From: Alphaproteobacteria bacterium
GTDB lineage: Bacteria > Pseudomonadota > Gammaproteobacteria > Burkholderiales > Burkholderiaceae_C
DNA length: 64,000 nt
Direction of reading: 5' to 3'
NCBI GenBank assembly: GCA_030054175.1
Contig: JASGCM010000009.1
Span: forward strand, 62,001 to 126,000
Below are positions 26,653-36,716 of the stretch, in pieces. Made by a program: the position numbers and the translations under genes. Positions within the stretch are counted from its first letter, which is position 1. Each line of letters starts with the position of its first letter. The notes under the pieces were generated by a model. The model did not search any database, was not told the origin of the DNA, and saw nothing but the letters and a program-made list of their open reading frames with translations.

Positions 26653-28449
26653 TCAGAATGTGCGGACCTTGAGATCAACGCTCTCGACGGTCAGGGGTTT
26701 GAGGTTCACGGGTTTGTAGGTCAGGCTGTTGCTCGCGCTGTGCCACAAGGTGTGCTTGAGCCAGTCGCGGTCGTTGCGGCCATTGGGGTACTCGGGGGTG
26801 TCGTTGTAGTCGTCAACGGTGTGCGCGCCACGGCTTTCCTTGCGGGCTGCGGCCGACTCAATGGTGGCTTGGGCGCACTCGATCAGGTTTTCAACTTCCA
26901 GTGCCTCGATGCGGGCCGTATTAAAGACTTTGGAGTTGTCTTTCAGGCCGATGGCCTTGACGCGCTCACGGATCTCGGCGATCTTGCGCACACCCTCGTC
27001 CATGCTGGCCTGGGTGCGAAACACGCCAGCGTGGCGTTGCATGGTTTGGCGGATGTCGTTGGCCACGTCTTGTGCGTATTCGCCGTTCTTGGCAGATTCA
27101 AGACGGGCCAGGCGGGCCAGGGTCAGATCGGCGGCGTCGGCTGGAATCGGCTTGTGGGTTTTGTTCTTCAAGTTGAAGTCCACGATGTGGTTTCCCGCCG
27201 CGCGGCCAAAGACCAGGAGGTCGAGCAGCGAGTTGGTGCCCAGCCGGTTGGCACCGTGCACCGACACGCAAGAGCACTCTCCCACAGCGTACAAACCATG
27301 GATGGGTTCGGCGTGGTTGGTGGGCGTTTGCATGACCACCTGACCGTGTACGTTGGTCGGGATGCCGCCCATCTGGTAGTGGATGGTGGGAACCACTGGG
27401 ATCGGCTCTTTGGTGATGTCCACATTGGCGAAGTTGTGGCCGATCTCGTACACCGAGGGCAGGCGCTTCATGATGGTTTCAGCGCCCAGGTGGTCGAGTT
27501 TCAGCAGCACGTAGTCTTTGTTCGGGCCGCAGCCACGGCCTTCCTTGATTTCCTGATCAATCGAGCGCGACACGAAGTCACGCGGTGCCAGGTCTTTCAG
27601 AGTGGGAGCGTAGCGCTCCATGAAACGCTCACCTTCGCTATTGAGCAAAATCGCGCCTTCGCCTCGGCAGCCTTCGGTCAGCAACACCCCTGCGCCGGCC
27701 ACACCGGTGGGGTGGAACTGCCAAAATTCCATGTCTTCCAAGGGAATGCCCGAGCGTGCCGCCATACCCAAACCGTCGCCGGTGTTGATGAAAGCATTGG
27801 TGGAGGCTGCGAAGATGCGACCCGCGCCGCCGGTGGCCAGCATCACGGTTTTGGCTTCCAGAATGTAGAGGTCGCCGGTTTCCATCTCGAGTGCAGTCAC
27901 ACCCACCACGTCGCCGTCGGCGTCGCGGATCAGGTCCATTGCCATCCACTCGACGAAGAAGCTGGTCTTGGCTTTCACGTTTTGTTGGTACAAGGTGTGC
28001 AGCATGGCGTGACCGGTTCGGTCGGCCGCTGCGCAGGCTCGTTGCACGGGCTTTTCGCCATAGTTGGCGGTGTGACCGCCGAACGGGCGCTGGTAGATCG
28101 TGCCGTCGGGGTTGCGGTCAAAGGGCATGCCCATGTGTTCAAGGTCGTAGACGACCTTTGGGGCTTCACGGCACATGAACTCGATGGCGTCTTGGTCACC
28201 CAGCCAGTCCGAGCCCTTGACGGTGTCGTAAAAGTGGTAGTGCCAGTTGTCTTCCGACATATTTCCCAGGCTGGCGCCGATACCGCCTTGGGCCGCCACG
28301 GTGTGCGAGCGGGTTGGGAATACTTTGGACAAAACGGCCACGTTCAAGCCGGCGCGAGCCAATTGCAATGAGGCGCGCATGCCGGAGCCGCCGGCACCGA
28401 CGATGACGACGTCAAATTTGCGGCGAGCGATGTTGCTTGCGGAATACAT
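26653..28449 (-). CDS. sdhA: Succinate dehydrogenase flavoprotein subunit
   Basis: The catalytic subunit, oxidising succinate to fumarate with covalently bound FAD. It has the Rossmann motif [20 protein letters not shown] at the N-terminus, the FAD-attachment His in [16 protein letters not shown], the FWQFHPTGV active-site segment and [20 protein letters not shown]. At 598 aa it is full length. It follows sdhD after 3 bp. Confidence 0.98.
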   Translation of the reverse strand: MYSASNIARRKFDVVIVGAGGSGMRASLQLARAGLNVAVLSKVFPTRSHTVAAQGGIGASLGNMSEDNWHYHFYDTVKGSDWLGDQDAIEFMCREAPKVVYDLEHMGMPFDRNPDGTIYQRPFGGHTANYGEKPVQRACAAADRTGHAMLHTLYQQNVKAKTSFFVEWMAMDLIRDADGDVVGVTALEMETGDLYILEAKTVMLATGGAGRIFAASTNAFINTGDGLGMAARSGIPLEDMEFWQFHPTGVAGAGVLLTEGCRGEGAILLNSEGERFMERYAPTLKDLAPRDFVSRSIDQEIKEGRGCGPNKDYVLLKLDHLGAETIMKRLPSVYEIGHNFANVDITKEPIPVVPTIHYQMGGIPTNVHGQVVMQTPTNHAEPIHGLYAVGECSCVSVHGANRLGTNSLLDLLVFGRAAGNHIVDFNLKNKTHKPIPADAADLTLARLARLESAKNGEYAQDVANDIRQTMQRHAGVFRTQASMDEGVRKIAEIRERVKAIGLKDNSKVFNTARIEALEVENLIECAQATIESAAARKESRGAHTVDDYNDTPEYPNGRNDRDWLKHTLWHSASNSLTYKPVNLKPLTVESVDLKVRTF

Positions 28450-28452
28450 GAA

Positions 28453-28818
28453 TCAAAGCCTCCAGAGAACTTGGATGGCCCAGCCGCCACAGGCGACCAG
28501 CCAAACGATGGTGAACACCTGCAGCGCCAAGCGCAAACCCACAGGTTTGACGTAATCCATCCAGATGTCGCGCACGCCGATCCACACGTGGTAGATCAGT
28601 GCGACGATGACGGCGAAAGTCAGCGCCTTCATCCACTGGGTGGAGAAAATGCCGGCCCATTTGTCGTAGCCGATCTCACCCGCGCCCAGCAGCACCTGGG
28701 CCAGCACGACCAAGGTGAAGAGGGCGATCAGAACGGCGGTCACGCGCTGGGCCAACCAGTCACGCAATCCGTAGTGAGCGCCGACGACGACGCGTTTGGC
28801 TCCGTAATTCACAGACAT
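28453..28818 (-). CDS. sdhD: Succinate dehydrogenase membrane anchor subunit
   Basis: A 121-aa protein with three membrane helices. A His in ALIYHVWIGVRDIWMDYV is the expected heme b ligand. ATG 28818 has a GGGAG Shine-Dalgarno; the open frame reaches back to 28848 inside sdhC. It pairs with SdhC to hold the SdhAB dimer and form the ubiquinone site. Confidence 0.95.
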   Translation of the reverse strand: MSVNYGAKRVVVGAHYGLRDWLAQRVTAVLIALFTLVVLAQVLLGAGEIGYDKWAGIFSTQWMKALTFAVIVALIYHVWIGVRDIWMDYVKPVGLRLALQVFTIVWLVACGGWAIQVLWRL

Positions 28819-28834
28819 GTGTTTCTCCCTGAAA

Positions 28835-29266
28835 TCAGTACAGGCCAAACAATTTGGCGCCGAGCACCACGGTCAGGCCGACGCTGAGCACCAGGGTGAC
28901 CACGGCCGAAGATTTGCCGAACTCTTTGCTGACGGCGTGGCGAGCGTCCATGTACAGGTGGCGCACGCCGGCAATCAGGTGATGCAGGTAGGCCCAGATC
29001 AAGGCCAATGCCACCAGCTTCAGGAACCAGCCGGGAACGAAGCCCAAGCCAATGTTGAAGGCGGCCTTGAAGCGGGCAAAAGAGTACTCGCTGGATACCG
29101 AGGTATCGAAAAGCCAAATGATGAAGGGCAGCAACAAAAACATGATGGCGCCGCTGATGCGGTGCAAGATCGAGACAATGCCCGCCGCCGGCAAGCGGTA
29201 GGTGGTCAGGTCTTTGAAGGCGTTGATGTTGCGAAACTCGGGTCGCTTTTGGGTCATGTCGGACAT
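28835..29266 (-). CDS. sdhC: Succinate dehydrogenase cytochrome b556 subunit
   Basis: A 143-aa protein with three membrane helices. The N-terminal RPEFRNINAFKDLTTYRLP and SILHRISGAIMFLLLPF are family signatures, and LHHLIAGVRHLYMDARH carries the heme-ligand His region. It is the first gene of the sdhCDAB-sdhE-gltA order, 137 bp downstream of the GntR regulator gene on the same strand. Confidence 0.96.
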   Translation of the reverse strand: MSDMTQKRPEFRNINAFKDLTTYRLPAAGIVSILHRISGAIMFLLLPFIIWLFDTSVSSEYSFARFKAAFNIGLGFVPGWFLKLVALALIWAYLHHLIAGVRHLYMDARHAVSKEFGKSSAVVTLVLSVGLTVVLGAKLFGLY

Positions 29267-29403
29267 GGAAGAAGCTTTCTAGGACAAGTGGCGCAGAACA
29301 ATGTCGCTCGCCGGTTCAGGCGCAGGGATTCTATTTCAACGCCGTAAACTGACAGCAAGGTTTCAAGGGGTCTTTGGAGTGAATGATAAAGGGTTCAAAA
29401 TCC

Positions 29404-30201
29404 TCAATTCAGGGTGTTGAAATAGTGGTGGCGGTCGGTGCGGTACAGCCCGCGACGCACTTCCATAGGGGCATCGTTGTAGGTGTAAGCCACCCGTTCG
29501 ACGTTCAGCAAGGGGGTCGGGCCCGCCAGTTCCAGCCATTCGGCTTGGGTCGGGTCGGGCATGACGGCGCGCACCTGTTCCTGAGCGCGCACCATCCGAA
29601 CGCCGAATTCCGACTCGAACATGGCGTACATCGGGCCGCGCCAGTCTTGCAGACGCTCCAGGGTCAAGCCCTTGAAGGACGAACCGGGCAGCCAGATGTC
29701 CTCGAGAATGGTGGGCACGCCGCCAAAAGCCAACACGCGGCGCACTTGAATCAGAGCATCGCCGGCGCGCAGACCGAGTAACCTGGCCAATTCGGCGCTG
29801 GCGCGCACGCGCTTGCAGTCGATCATGCGGCGCTCCGCGAGAGCAGTCAGGTGTTCTTGTCCCGGATCGGGCATCAGGCGCAAAAAACGGTATTGGACCT
29901 GCTGCTCGGCGTGGGTGGCGACGAAAGTCCCTTTGCCCTGGCGACGAACCAGCAGGTGTTCAGAAGAAAGTTCATCAATGGCCTTGCGCACCGTCCCCTG
30001 GCTGACCCGATAGCGAGCAGCCAGGTCATTCTCGCTGAGGATGACTTCGCCTGGCTTCCACTCGCCGCTTTGCAGGCTTTGCAAAATCAGGCCTTTGATC
30101 TGCTGGTACAGCGGGCTGAACGCCGGTACACCCAGAGCACCCACGGCCTCTGCGGCAGGTCCGGAGGCGTCGGTGTAGGGCGAATGGGAAGGCGAGGGCA
30201 T
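29404..30201 (-). CDS. GntR/HutC-type transcriptional regulator
   Basis: A 265-aa repressor-type protein. Residues about 27-95 form the GntR winged helix (FSPLYQQIKGLILQSLQSG, then LAARYRVSQGTVRKAIDELSSEHLLVRRQGKGTFV), and the rest is a UTRA ligand-binding domain. It lies between the sdh operon and mdh, so control of TCA-cycle genes is likely, with an organic acid as effector; this is inference from position. A pseudo-palindrome at 30259-30276 in the divergent promoter region is a candidate binding site. Confidence 0.9.
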   Translation of the reverse strand: MPSPSHSPYTDASGPAAEAVGALGVPAFSPLYQQIKGLILQSLQSGEWKPGEVILSENDLAARYRVSQGTVRKAIDELSSEHLLVRRQGKGTFVATHAEQQVQYRFLRLMPDPGQEHLTALAERRMIDCKRVRASAELARLLGLRAGDALIQVRRVLAFGGVPTILEDIWLPGSSFKGLTLERLQDWRGPMYAMFESEFGVRMVRAQEQVRAVMPDPTQAEWLELAGPTPLLNVERVAYTYNDAPMEVRRGLYRTDRHHYFNTLN

Positions 30202-30258
30202 GGCAGCAGTTTCACATCAATGACCCGAGTGATGTCAGGCCACCGTCAAGCCGATATC

Positions 30259-30276
30259 ATATCTTCTATAAGACAT
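30259..30276. promoter_or_regulatory. Candidate operator of the GntR regulator between its gene and mdh
   Basis: An 18-bp pseudo-palindrome, ATATCTTCTATAAGACAT, pairs with its reverse complement at 14 of 18 positions. It lies 58 bp upstream of the regulator gene start and about 98 bp upstream of the mdh start. Its AT-rich, TCTTnTATAAGA-like form suits a GntR-family operator. No equally good copy was seen in front of sdhC or acnB. Confidence 0.5.
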
Positions 30277-30373
30277 AAGAGGGTTGGCTTCAGGGTTTTC
30301 GAGGGTAAACTTCGGGACAAATGGGGAAGTTCTCTGACCCACATTCTTTTTTTTATTCCCTTGGAGAACATTC

Positions 30374-31360
30374 ATGAGCAAAAAGCCCGTTCGCGTCGCT
30401 GTCACCGGTGCCGCTGGTCAAATCGGTTACGCACTGCTGTTTCGCATCGCCTCGGGCGAGATGTTGGGCAAAGACCAACCCGTTATCCTGCAATTGCTGG
30501 AAATTCCCGATGAGAAGGCTCAAAAGGCCCTCAAGGGCGTGATGATGGAGCTCGAAGATTGTGCCTTCCCCTTGTTGGCCGGCATGGAAGCCCACGCCGA
30601 CGCCAACACTGCTTTCAAGGACACCGACTATGCCTTGCTGGTCGGTGCCCGTCCCCGCGGCCCGGGCATGGAGCGCACCGACTTGCTGGCCGCCAACGCC
30701 CAGATTTTCACCGCTCAGGGCAAAGCCCTGAACGCCGTGGCCAGCCGCAACGTCAAAGTGCTGGTGGTGGGCAACCCAGCCAACACCAATGCCTACATTG
30801 CCATGAAGTCGGCGCCCGACTTGCCTGCCAAGAACTTCACCGCCATGCTTCGTTTGGACCATAACCGTGCCGCCAGCCAGATCGCCGCGAAGACGGGCAA
30901 GGCTGTGGCTGGCATTGAAAAGCTGTGCGTGTGGGGCAACCACTCGCCCACCATGTATGCCGACTATCGTTTTGCCAGCATCGGTGGCCAGTCGGTCAAA
31001 GACCTGATCAATGACCAAGTGTGGAACGAAACCGTGTTCCTGCCCACCGTCGGTAAGCGCGGCGCTGCCATCATCGAGGCGCGTGGCTTGTCCTCGGCCG
31101 CTTCGGCAGCCAACGCCGCCATCGACCACATGCGCGATTGGGCATTGGGCACCAACGGCAAGTGGGTCACCATGGGCATCCCCTCGCAGGGTTGGTACGG
31201 CATTCCCAAGGAGGTCATGTTTGGTTTTCCCGTCACCTGCGCCAATGGCGAGTACACGGTGGTCGAGGGTTTGCCCATAGACGAGTTCAGCCAGTCTTGC
31301 ATCAACAAGACCCTGAAAGAATTGCAAGACGAACAGGCTGGCGTGGCCCACCTGCTCTAA
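30374..31360 (+). CDS. mdh: Malate dehydrogenase
   Basis: NAD-dependent oxidation of malate to oxaloacetate. The cofactor motif [20 protein letters not shown] is at the N-terminus, substrate-binding arginines are in [14 protein letters not shown], and the catalytic His is in [12 protein letters not shown]. It is 328 aa, the longer type usual in Burkholderiales. A GGAGA Shine-Dalgarno precedes the ATG. The CitE-like gene starts 8 bp after its stop, so they share a transcript. Confidence 0.98.
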   Translation: MSKKPVRVAVTGAAGQIGYALLFRIASGEMLGKDQPVILQLLEIPDEKAQKALKGVMMELEDCAFPLLAGMEAHADANTAFKDTDYALLVGARPRGPGMERTDLLAANAQIFTAQGKALNAVASRNVKVLVVGNPANTNAYIAMKSAPDLPAKNFTAMLRLDHNRAASQIAAKTGKAVAGIEKLCVWGNHSPTMYADYRFASIGGQSVKDLINDQVWNETVFLPTVGKRGAAIIEARGLSSAASAANAAIDHMRDWALGTNGKWVTMGIPSQGWYGIPKEVMFGFPVTCANGEYTVVEGLPIDEFSQSCINKTLKELQDEQAGVAHLL

Positions 31361-31368
31361 GTCGGGTC

Positions 31369-32376
31369 ATGACAGATCGCTCAACCTCCGCTAAAAAGCA
31401 CCCTCGCGAGGTGCTGCTCGATGCGCAGGCTGGTGGGGTTCACCTGCCGGTTTGCGATCATTACAGCGGCGTGGAGGTGCGTATGCGCAAAAGCCTGCAA
31501 CTGCAGGCCGAGATGACCGAAGAGTTTGGCGCTTGCGTTTTTGATGTCACCTTGGACTGCGAAGACGGCGCTCCGGTGGGTGGCGAAGCCGATCATGCTG
31601 AACTGGTTGTCGCTTTGACCTTGGACGCGGCGCCCTCGGCCCGAGTTGGCGTGCGTGTGCATCCGGTGGATCACCCCAGCTTTCAGGCCGATATCACGAC
31701 CATTGCGGGGCGCGCCGGTGCGCGCCTGACGCACATCATGATTCCCAAGGTGGAGAGCGTCGCCGACGTCGAGGTCGCGGCTGTTGCCGTTGATGCCGCC
31801 GGAGCCATTGGCTTGCCTTTGCAGGTTCTGCTTGAGTCGCCCGGTGCGGTTCATCGTGCTTTTGACATCGCCGCGCATCCACGCGTGCAGTCCATGAGTT
31901 TTGGCCTGATGGATTTCGTCTCGGCCCATGGTGGCGCCATTCCTTCTCAGGGTTTGGGTGTGCAAGGGCAGTTCACGCACCCTCTGGTCGTGCGCGCCAA
32001 ACTGGAAATTGCCAGTGCTTGCCATGCCCACGGAAAAGTGCCTTCGCACAGCGTCATCACCGAGTTCTCTGACACCGAGGCCATGCGTCTGGCCGCGCGT
32101 CGGGCATCGCGCGAATTCGGCTTCACCCGCATGTGGAGCATCCATCCGGCGCAGATTCGACCGATTTTGGACGCGCTGGCCCCTGAAGCCAGCGAAATCG
32201 AGACCGCCAGTGCCATCATCTTGGCCGCCGACGCGGTCGATTGGGCACCCATCAGCCATGCCGGCCAACTGCACGACCGGGCCAGCTACCGCTTTTTCTG
32301 GCAATTGCTGCAGCGTGCTCACGACACCGGTAGGCCAATGCCCGCCGAAGTGAGAAAATATTTCCAAGGACACTGA
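31369..32376 (+). CDS. HpcH/HpaI aldolase / citrate lyase beta-like protein
   Basis: A 335-aa CitE-like TIM-barrel protein with FDVTLDCEDGAPVGGEADHAE and ITHIMIPKVES-type motifs (here RLTHIMIPKVESVADVE) that carry the metal and CoA-ester binding residues. Such proteins cleave malyl-CoA, citramalyl-CoA or similar esters. The position between mdh and acnB suggests a role next to the TCA cycle, but the substrate is not certain. The open frame begins far inside mdh; ATG 31369, 8 bp after the mdh stop, is the sensible start and leads into a conserved N-terminus. Confidence 0.85.
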   Translation: MTDRSTSAKKHPREVLLDAQAGGVHLPVCDHYSGVEVRMRKSLQLQAEMTEEFGACVFDVTLDCEDGAPVGGEADHAELVVALTLDAAPSARVGVRVHPVDHPSFQADITTIAGRAGARLTHIMIPKVESVADVEVAAVAVDAAGAIGLPLQVLLESPGAVHRAFDIAAHPRVQSMSFGLMDFVSAHGGAIPSQGLGVQGQFTHPLVVRAKLEIASACHAHGKVPSHSVITEFSDTEAMRLAARRASREFGFTRMWSIHPAQIRPILDALAPEASEIETASAIILAADAVDWAPISHAGQLHDRASYRFFWQLLQRAHDTGRPMPAEVRKYFQGH

Positions 32377-32387
32377 GGAGATCCACC

Positions 32388-32987
32388 ATGCGCACCTTCC
32401 GTCAATCTTGGTTTTTACTCATGTTGTTGTTGTGTGCCGGTTGGGCTCAGGCCCAATCCGTCAACACCATTTCTGGCGCTGCTGCGGTTGAGGCCAAGCA
32501 AAAGAAGGGCAAGACCAAACCTGGTAAACCGAAAAAAGCCGCTGCTGTGGTGGGTACCGCCGCCGTGGCCGGTTCAGCCGCAGCACTCGCGACCATGCCA
32601 CCGGTGGCCGCTGATTTCCCGTCCGAATTGCAGACCATTGCCGACCAAATTCATGTGGGCAAGCTACCCTGCGAACTGGGCCAGTCCGTGACTTTGCTGC
32701 GTGACGCACGCGAGCCTGGCACTTTCAACCTTTTCATCAAAAACCACGTCTACCAGATGAAGCCGGTCGTATCCGCCACCGGCGCCTTGCGACTGGAAGA
32801 CAGTGACAAAGGCGCGGTCTGGATTCAATTGGCCGACAAATCGATGCTGATGAACAGCCAGTTGGGCCAACGAATGGCCGATCTGTGCCAAAGCCCTTCG
32901 CAGATGCAAGTCGCTCAAGCGCAAAAACTGGCTCCTCCGCCCCATTTGCTTGAACCCTTGCCGGCCAATGGCTTGGCCCAAAAATAA
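32388..32987 (+). CDS. Exported protein of unknown function between citE-like gene and acnB
   Basis: A 199-aa protein that I do not recognise. A clear signal peptide ends near AQAQ, then a short Lys/Ala-rich low-complexity stretch (EAKQKKGKTKPGKPKKAAA) leads to a compact domain of about 100 aa with two cysteines (LPCEL and LCQSP) that could form a disulfide. Its gene has a strong GAGGAG Shine-Dalgarno and lies 11 bp after the CitE-like gene and 27 bp before acnB, so it is co-transcribed with TCA genes. Confidence 0.72.
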   Translation: MRTFRQSWFLLMLLLCAGWAQAQSVNTISGAAAVEAKQKKGKTKPGKPKKAAAVVGTAAVAGSAAALATMPPVAADFPSELQTIADQIHVGKLPCELGQSVTLLRDAREPGTFNLFIKNHVYQMKPVVSATGALRLEDSDKGAVWIQLADKSMLMNSQLGQRMADLCQSPSQMQVAQAQKLAPPPHLLEPLPANGLAQK

Positions 32988-33014
32988 ACCCACTTTCACT
33001 CCCAGGAGTCTCAT

Positions 33015-35606
33015 ATGTTGAAAGCCTACCGTGATCATGTGGCCGAGCGTGCCGCACTCGGCATTCCTCCTTTGCCCCTCGATGCCAAACAAGTGGCCGA
33101 ACTGATCGAACTGATAAAGAATCCGCCTGAGGGCGAAGAGGCTTTTCTGCTCGATTTATTGACCCATCGTGTGCCACCGGGCGTGGACGATGCCGCCAAA
33201 GTCAAGGCTTCTTTCCTGGCCGCCGTGGCCCATGGCTATGTCAGCGTTGCGCTGGTCTCCAAAGCCAAGGCCACCGAGTTGCTCGGCACCATGGTGGGGG
33301 GCTACAACGTCAAGCCCCTGATCGACTTGCTCGATGACGCCCAAGTCGCCGCTGTCGCTGCCGAAGGCCTGAAAAAGACCTTGTTGATGTTCGACGCTTT
33401 CCATGATGTGGCCGAAAAAGCCAAGGCCGGCAATGCCAAAGCCAAGGAAGTGCTGCACAGCTGGGCCGATGCCGAGTGGTTCACCACACGACCCGAAGTA
33501 CCGCAAAGCATTACCGTCACCGTGTTCAAAGTCCCCGGCGAGACCAATACCGACGATCTGTCTCCCGCCCCCGATGCCTGGAGCCGCCCCGACATCCCCA
33601 TGCACTACTTGGCGATGTTGAAAAACACCCGCCCCGATGCGGCTTTCAAGCCCGAGCAAGACGGCGTGCGTGGGCCCATGCAGTTCATCGACGACCTGAA
33701 GAAAAAAGGCCATCTGGTGGCTTATGTGGGCGACGTGGTTGGTACCGGTTCTTCCCGCAAATCGGCCACCAACAGCGTGATTTGGGCCACCGGCCAAGAT
33801 ATTCCCTTCGTGCCCAATAAGCGCTTTGGTGGCGTCACCTTGGGTGGCAAGATTGCCCCCATTTTCTTCAACACTCAGGAAGACTCTGGTTCCTTGCCCA
33901 TCGAGGTCGATGTGGGTAAATTGGAGATGGGCGACGTCATTGAAGTGCGCCCCTACGACGGCAAAATCGTCAAAAATGGCGCCACCGTGGCCGAGTTTCA
34001 ACTCAAAAGCGATGTCCTGCTCGACGAGGTTCGCGCCGGCGGGCGCATCAACCTGATCATTGGCCGCTCGCTCACCGGCAAGGCCCGCGAGTTTCTGAGC
34101 TTGCCCGCATCGACCGTTTTTCGTCTCCCTCAAGCCCCGAAAGACAGCGGCAGGGGCTATACCGTGGCGCAAAAAATGGTCGGTCGCGCTTGCGGCTTGC
34201 CCGAGGGCCAAGGCATTCGTCCGGGCACCTACTGCGAACCGAAAATGACCACAGTGGGCAGCCAAGACACCACCGGACCCATGACCCGCGACGAACTCAA
34301 AGACCTGGCCTGTCTGGGTTTCTCTGCCGATTTGGTGATGCAGTCCTTCTGTCACACGGCGGCTTACCCAAAGGCGGTGGATGTCAAGATGCACCGCGAA
34401 CTGCCCGCCTTCATCAGCAACCGGGGTGGCGTCGCCTTGCGCCCCGGTGACGGTGTGATCCACTCTTGGTTGAACCGACTGTTGTTGCCTGACACCGTAG
34501 GCACCGGTGGCGACAGCCACACCCGTTTCCCCATCGGTATCTCCTTCCCGGCCGGCTCAGGCTTGGTCGCCTTTGGCGCTGCAACCGGCGTCATGCCTCT
34601 GGACATGCCCGAATCGGTGTTGGTGCGCTTTAAAGGCCAGATGCAACCCGGCGTTACCCTGCGTGACCTGGTTCATGCCATACCGCTGTACGCCATCAAG
34701 GCGGGTTTGCTCACCGTCGAAAAGAAAGGCAAGAAGAATGTCTTCTCGGGCCGGATTCTGGAAATCGAAGGCCTGCCCGATCTGAAGGTTGAACAGGCGT
34801 TTGAGTTGTCTGACGCCAGCGCTGAGCGCTCCGCCGCCGGTTGCACGATCAAACTCAACCAAGCACCCGTCATCGAGTACCTGAAGTCAAACGTGGTGTT
34901 GATGAAGAACATGATCGCTGACGGCTACCAAGACCGCCGCACCCTTGAGCGCCGCATCAAGGCCGTCGAGGCTTGGTTGGCCAAACCCGACTTGCTTGAG
35001 GCCGACAAGGACGCCGAGTATGCGGCCGTGATTGAGATCGACCTGGCCGACATCAAAGAGCCCATCGTTTGCTGCCCCAACGATCCTGACGATGCCAAGT
35101 TCATGTCGGAAGTGTCCGGCACCCCCATTGACGAGGCCTTCATCGGTTCGTGCATGACCAACATCGGACACTTTCGCGCCGCTTCCAAGGTCTTGGGCGG
35201 CGCGCGTGACATTCCCGTCAAGTTGTGGGTCGCACCGCCTACCAAGATGGATGAGAGTGAACTCATCAAAGAGGGGCACTACGCCACCTTCGGCGCCGCT
35301 GGCGCCCGCACCGAAATGCCAGGCTGCTCGCTGTGCATGGGCAATCAGGCCCAAGTGCGTGAAGGCGCCACCGTGGTCTCGACCTCGACCCGCAATTTCC
35401 CCAACCGTTTGGGCAAGAACACCAACGTGTTCCTGACCTCGGCTGAGTTGGCTGCGGTGTGCTCGAAGTTGGGTCGAATCCCGACCGTGGCCGAGTACCA
35501 AGCGGCCGTAGGCATCATCAACAAAGATGCGGCCAACGTCTACAAGTACATGAACTTTGACCAGATTGCAGAGTACGCCGACACCGCCAAAGACGTGGCG
35601 GTCTGA
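33015..35606 (+). CDS. acnB: Bifunctional aconitate hydratase 2 / 2-methylisocitrate dehydratase
   Basis: Isomerises citrate to isocitrate with a [4Fe-4S] cluster. It is 863 aa, with the N-terminal HEAT-like domain typical of AcnB ([25 protein letters not shown]) and the cluster cysteines in [12 protein letters not shown] and [14 protein letters not shown] precedes the ATG. It ends the mdh operon and converges on rpoH. Confidence 0.98.
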   Translation: MLKAYRDHVAERAALGIPPLPLDAKQVAELIELIKNPPEGEEAFLLDLLTHRVPPGVDDAAKVKASFLAAVAHGYVSVALVSKAKATELLGTMVGGYNVKPLIDLLDDAQVAAVAAEGLKKTLLMFDAFHDVAEKAKAGNAKAKEVLHSWADAEWFTTRPEVPQSITVTVFKVPGETNTDDLSPAPDAWSRPDIPMHYLAMLKNTRPDAAFKPEQDGVRGPMQFIDDLKKKGHLVAYVGDVVGTGSSRKSATNSVIWATGQDIPFVPNKRFGGVTLGGKIAPIFFNTQEDSGSLPIEVDVGKLEMGDVIEVRPYDGKIVKNGATVAEFQLKSDVLLDEVRAGGRINLIIGRSLTGKAREFLSLPASTVFRLPQAPKDSGRGYTVAQKMVGRACGLPEGQGIRPGTYCEPKMTTVGSQDTTGPMTRDELKDLACLGFSADLVMQSFCHTAAYPKAVDVKMHRELPAFISNRGGVALRPGDGVIHSWLNRLLLPDTVGTGGDSHTRFPIGISFPAGSGLVAFGAATGVMPLDMPESVLVRFKGQMQPGVTLRDLVHAIPLYAIKAGLLTVEKKGKKNVFSGRILEIEGLPDLKVEQAFELSDASAERSAAGCTIKLNQAPVIEYLKSNVVLMKNMIADGYQDRRTLERRIKAVEAWLAKPDLLEADKDAEYAAVIEIDLADIKEPIVCCPNDPDDAKFMSEVSGTPIDEAFIGSCMTNIGHFRAASKVLGGARDIPVKLWVAPPTKMDESELIKEGHYATFGAAGARTEMPGCSLCMGNQAQVREGATVVSTSTRNFPNRLGKNTNVFLTSAELAAVCSKLGRIPTVAEYQAAVGIINKDAANVYKYMNFDQIAEYADTAKDVAV

Positions 35607-35659
35607 GTTCAACTCGATCTAAACCGACAGAACACACGGGGGTGAGAGATGGCGCGCAT

Positions 35660-35679
35660 GGATGGCTCTGATGCCATCC
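35660..35679. terminator. Stem-loop between convergent acnB and rpoH
   Basis: A perfect 7-bp stem, GGATGGC with GCCATCC, and a 6-nt loop lie in the 82-bp gap between the two stop codons. No T-run follows on either strand, so it is only a possible terminator or RNA 3'-end stabiliser. Confidence 0.3.
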
Positions 35680-35688
35680 CGTGCCCCA

Positions 35689-36615
35689 TCAGGCGAATGT
35701 GGCCAGCGCAGCCTTCATTTTTTTCATCGCAGCCACCTCGATTTGGCGAATGCGCTCGGCGCTGACGTTGTACTCGGCGGCCAAGTCGTGCAGGGTCATG
35801 CCACCGCTGCCATCGTCGTTGACTTTCAGCCAGCGTTCTTCGACGATGCGCCGGCTGCGCGCATCCAGCGCTTCAAGGGCTTGAGTCAAACCGTCGGTCA
35901 TCAAGGCGTCGCGCTGGCGCGATTCGATCATGGCAGTGGGTTCGTGATCGGCATCGGCCAAATAGGCGATCGGACCAAACGCTTCTTCACCATCGTCATG
36001 CGGGTTGGGGTCCAGCACCACATCGCCCCCGGCCATGCGGGCTTCCATCTCCATCACCTCTTCGCGCTTGACGTCCAGTTCACGCGCGACCACATCGATT
36101 TGGTCTTGGGTCAGGGTATCGCGATGGGCACCATCGGCCGCTCGCGCACGCAAACTTTGCTTGAGCGAGCGCAGGTTGAAGAAAAGTTTGCGCTGGGCTT
36201 TGGTGGTGGCCACTTTGACCATGCGCCAGTTGCGCAGGATGTATTCGTGAATTTCGGCCTTGATCCAATGCAATGCATAACTGACCAAGCGCACCCCTAG
36301 TTCGGGGTCAAAGCGCCGAACGGCCTTCATCAGGCCCACATTGCCCTCTTGTATCAGGTCGGCGTGTGGCAGACCATAGCCCAGATACTGGCGCGATACC
36401 GATACCACCAAGCGCAGGTGTGACATCACCAGTTTCCCGGCGGCTTCCAGGTCGTTGTCGTTTTTCAAGGCGCGTGCGCAGGCCTGCTCTTCTTCAAGCG
36501 TGAGCATTGGCATGCGGTTCACCGCTGAGATGTACGCATCCAAGTGGCCCAGAGGTGGGATCAGGGACCACGGATTCGCCACCAGAGCGGTTTGAGGAAC
36601 TGTCAATGCGGTCAT
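35689..36615 (-). CDS. rpoH: RNA polymerase heat-shock sigma factor (sigma-32)
   Basis: A 308-aa group 3 sigma factor for heat-shock promoters. Region 2 is seen in LIQEGNVGLMKAVRRFDPELG and VRLVSYALHWIKAEIHEYILRN; the RpoH box appears as AQRKLFFNLRSLK; region 4 ends in LHDLAAEYNVSAERIRQIEV. Its promoter region contains a CIRCE element (36649-36675), so it should be under HrcA repression; hrcA is at 55208 in this window. Confidence 0.98.
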   Translation of the reverse strand: MTALTVPQTALVANPWSLIPPLGHLDAYISAVNRMPMLTLEEEQACARALKNDNDLEAAGKLVMSHLRLVVSVSRQYLGYGLPHADLIQEGNVGLMKAVRRFDPELGVRLVSYALHWIKAEIHEYILRNWRMVKVATTKAQRKLFFNLRSLKQSLRARAADGAHRDTLTQDQIDVVARELDVKREEVMEMEARMAGGDVVLDPNPHDDGEEAFGPIAYLADADHEPTAMIESRQRDALMTDGLTQALEALDARSRRIVEERWLKVNDDGSGGMTLHDLAAEYNVSAERIRQIEVAAMKKMKAALATFA

Positions 36616-36648
36616 GTGGGTCTCCTTACGAATACCTATGGGTGAATA

Positions 36649-36675
36649 TTAGCACTCAATTGCCTCGAGTGCCAA
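36649..36675. promoter_or_regulatory. CIRCE element (HrcA operator) upstream of rpoH
   Basis: TTAGCACTC, 9 nt, then GAGTGCCAA: this is the CIRCE consensus (TTAGCACTC-N9-GAGTGCTAA) with one mismatch. It lies 34-60 nt upstream of the rpoH start codon. On the rpoH strand a possible -35 TTGGCA (36675-36670) and -10 TAATAT (36650-36645) overlap both arms, so bound HrcA would block the promoter. Confidence 0.9.
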
Positions 36676-36716
36676 ATTCGACTAAAAACAAGGGTAATCC
36701 CTTAATTTGACATGCC

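Noticed and set aside
26626..28371. Open frame of 581 codons on the plus strand
   Set aside because: Exactly antisense to sdhA, which is conserved along its full length. The product is Val/His/Gly-rich and has no start signal.
33156..34520. Open frame of 454 codons on the minus strand
   Set aside because: Antisense to acnB, which is clearly coding.
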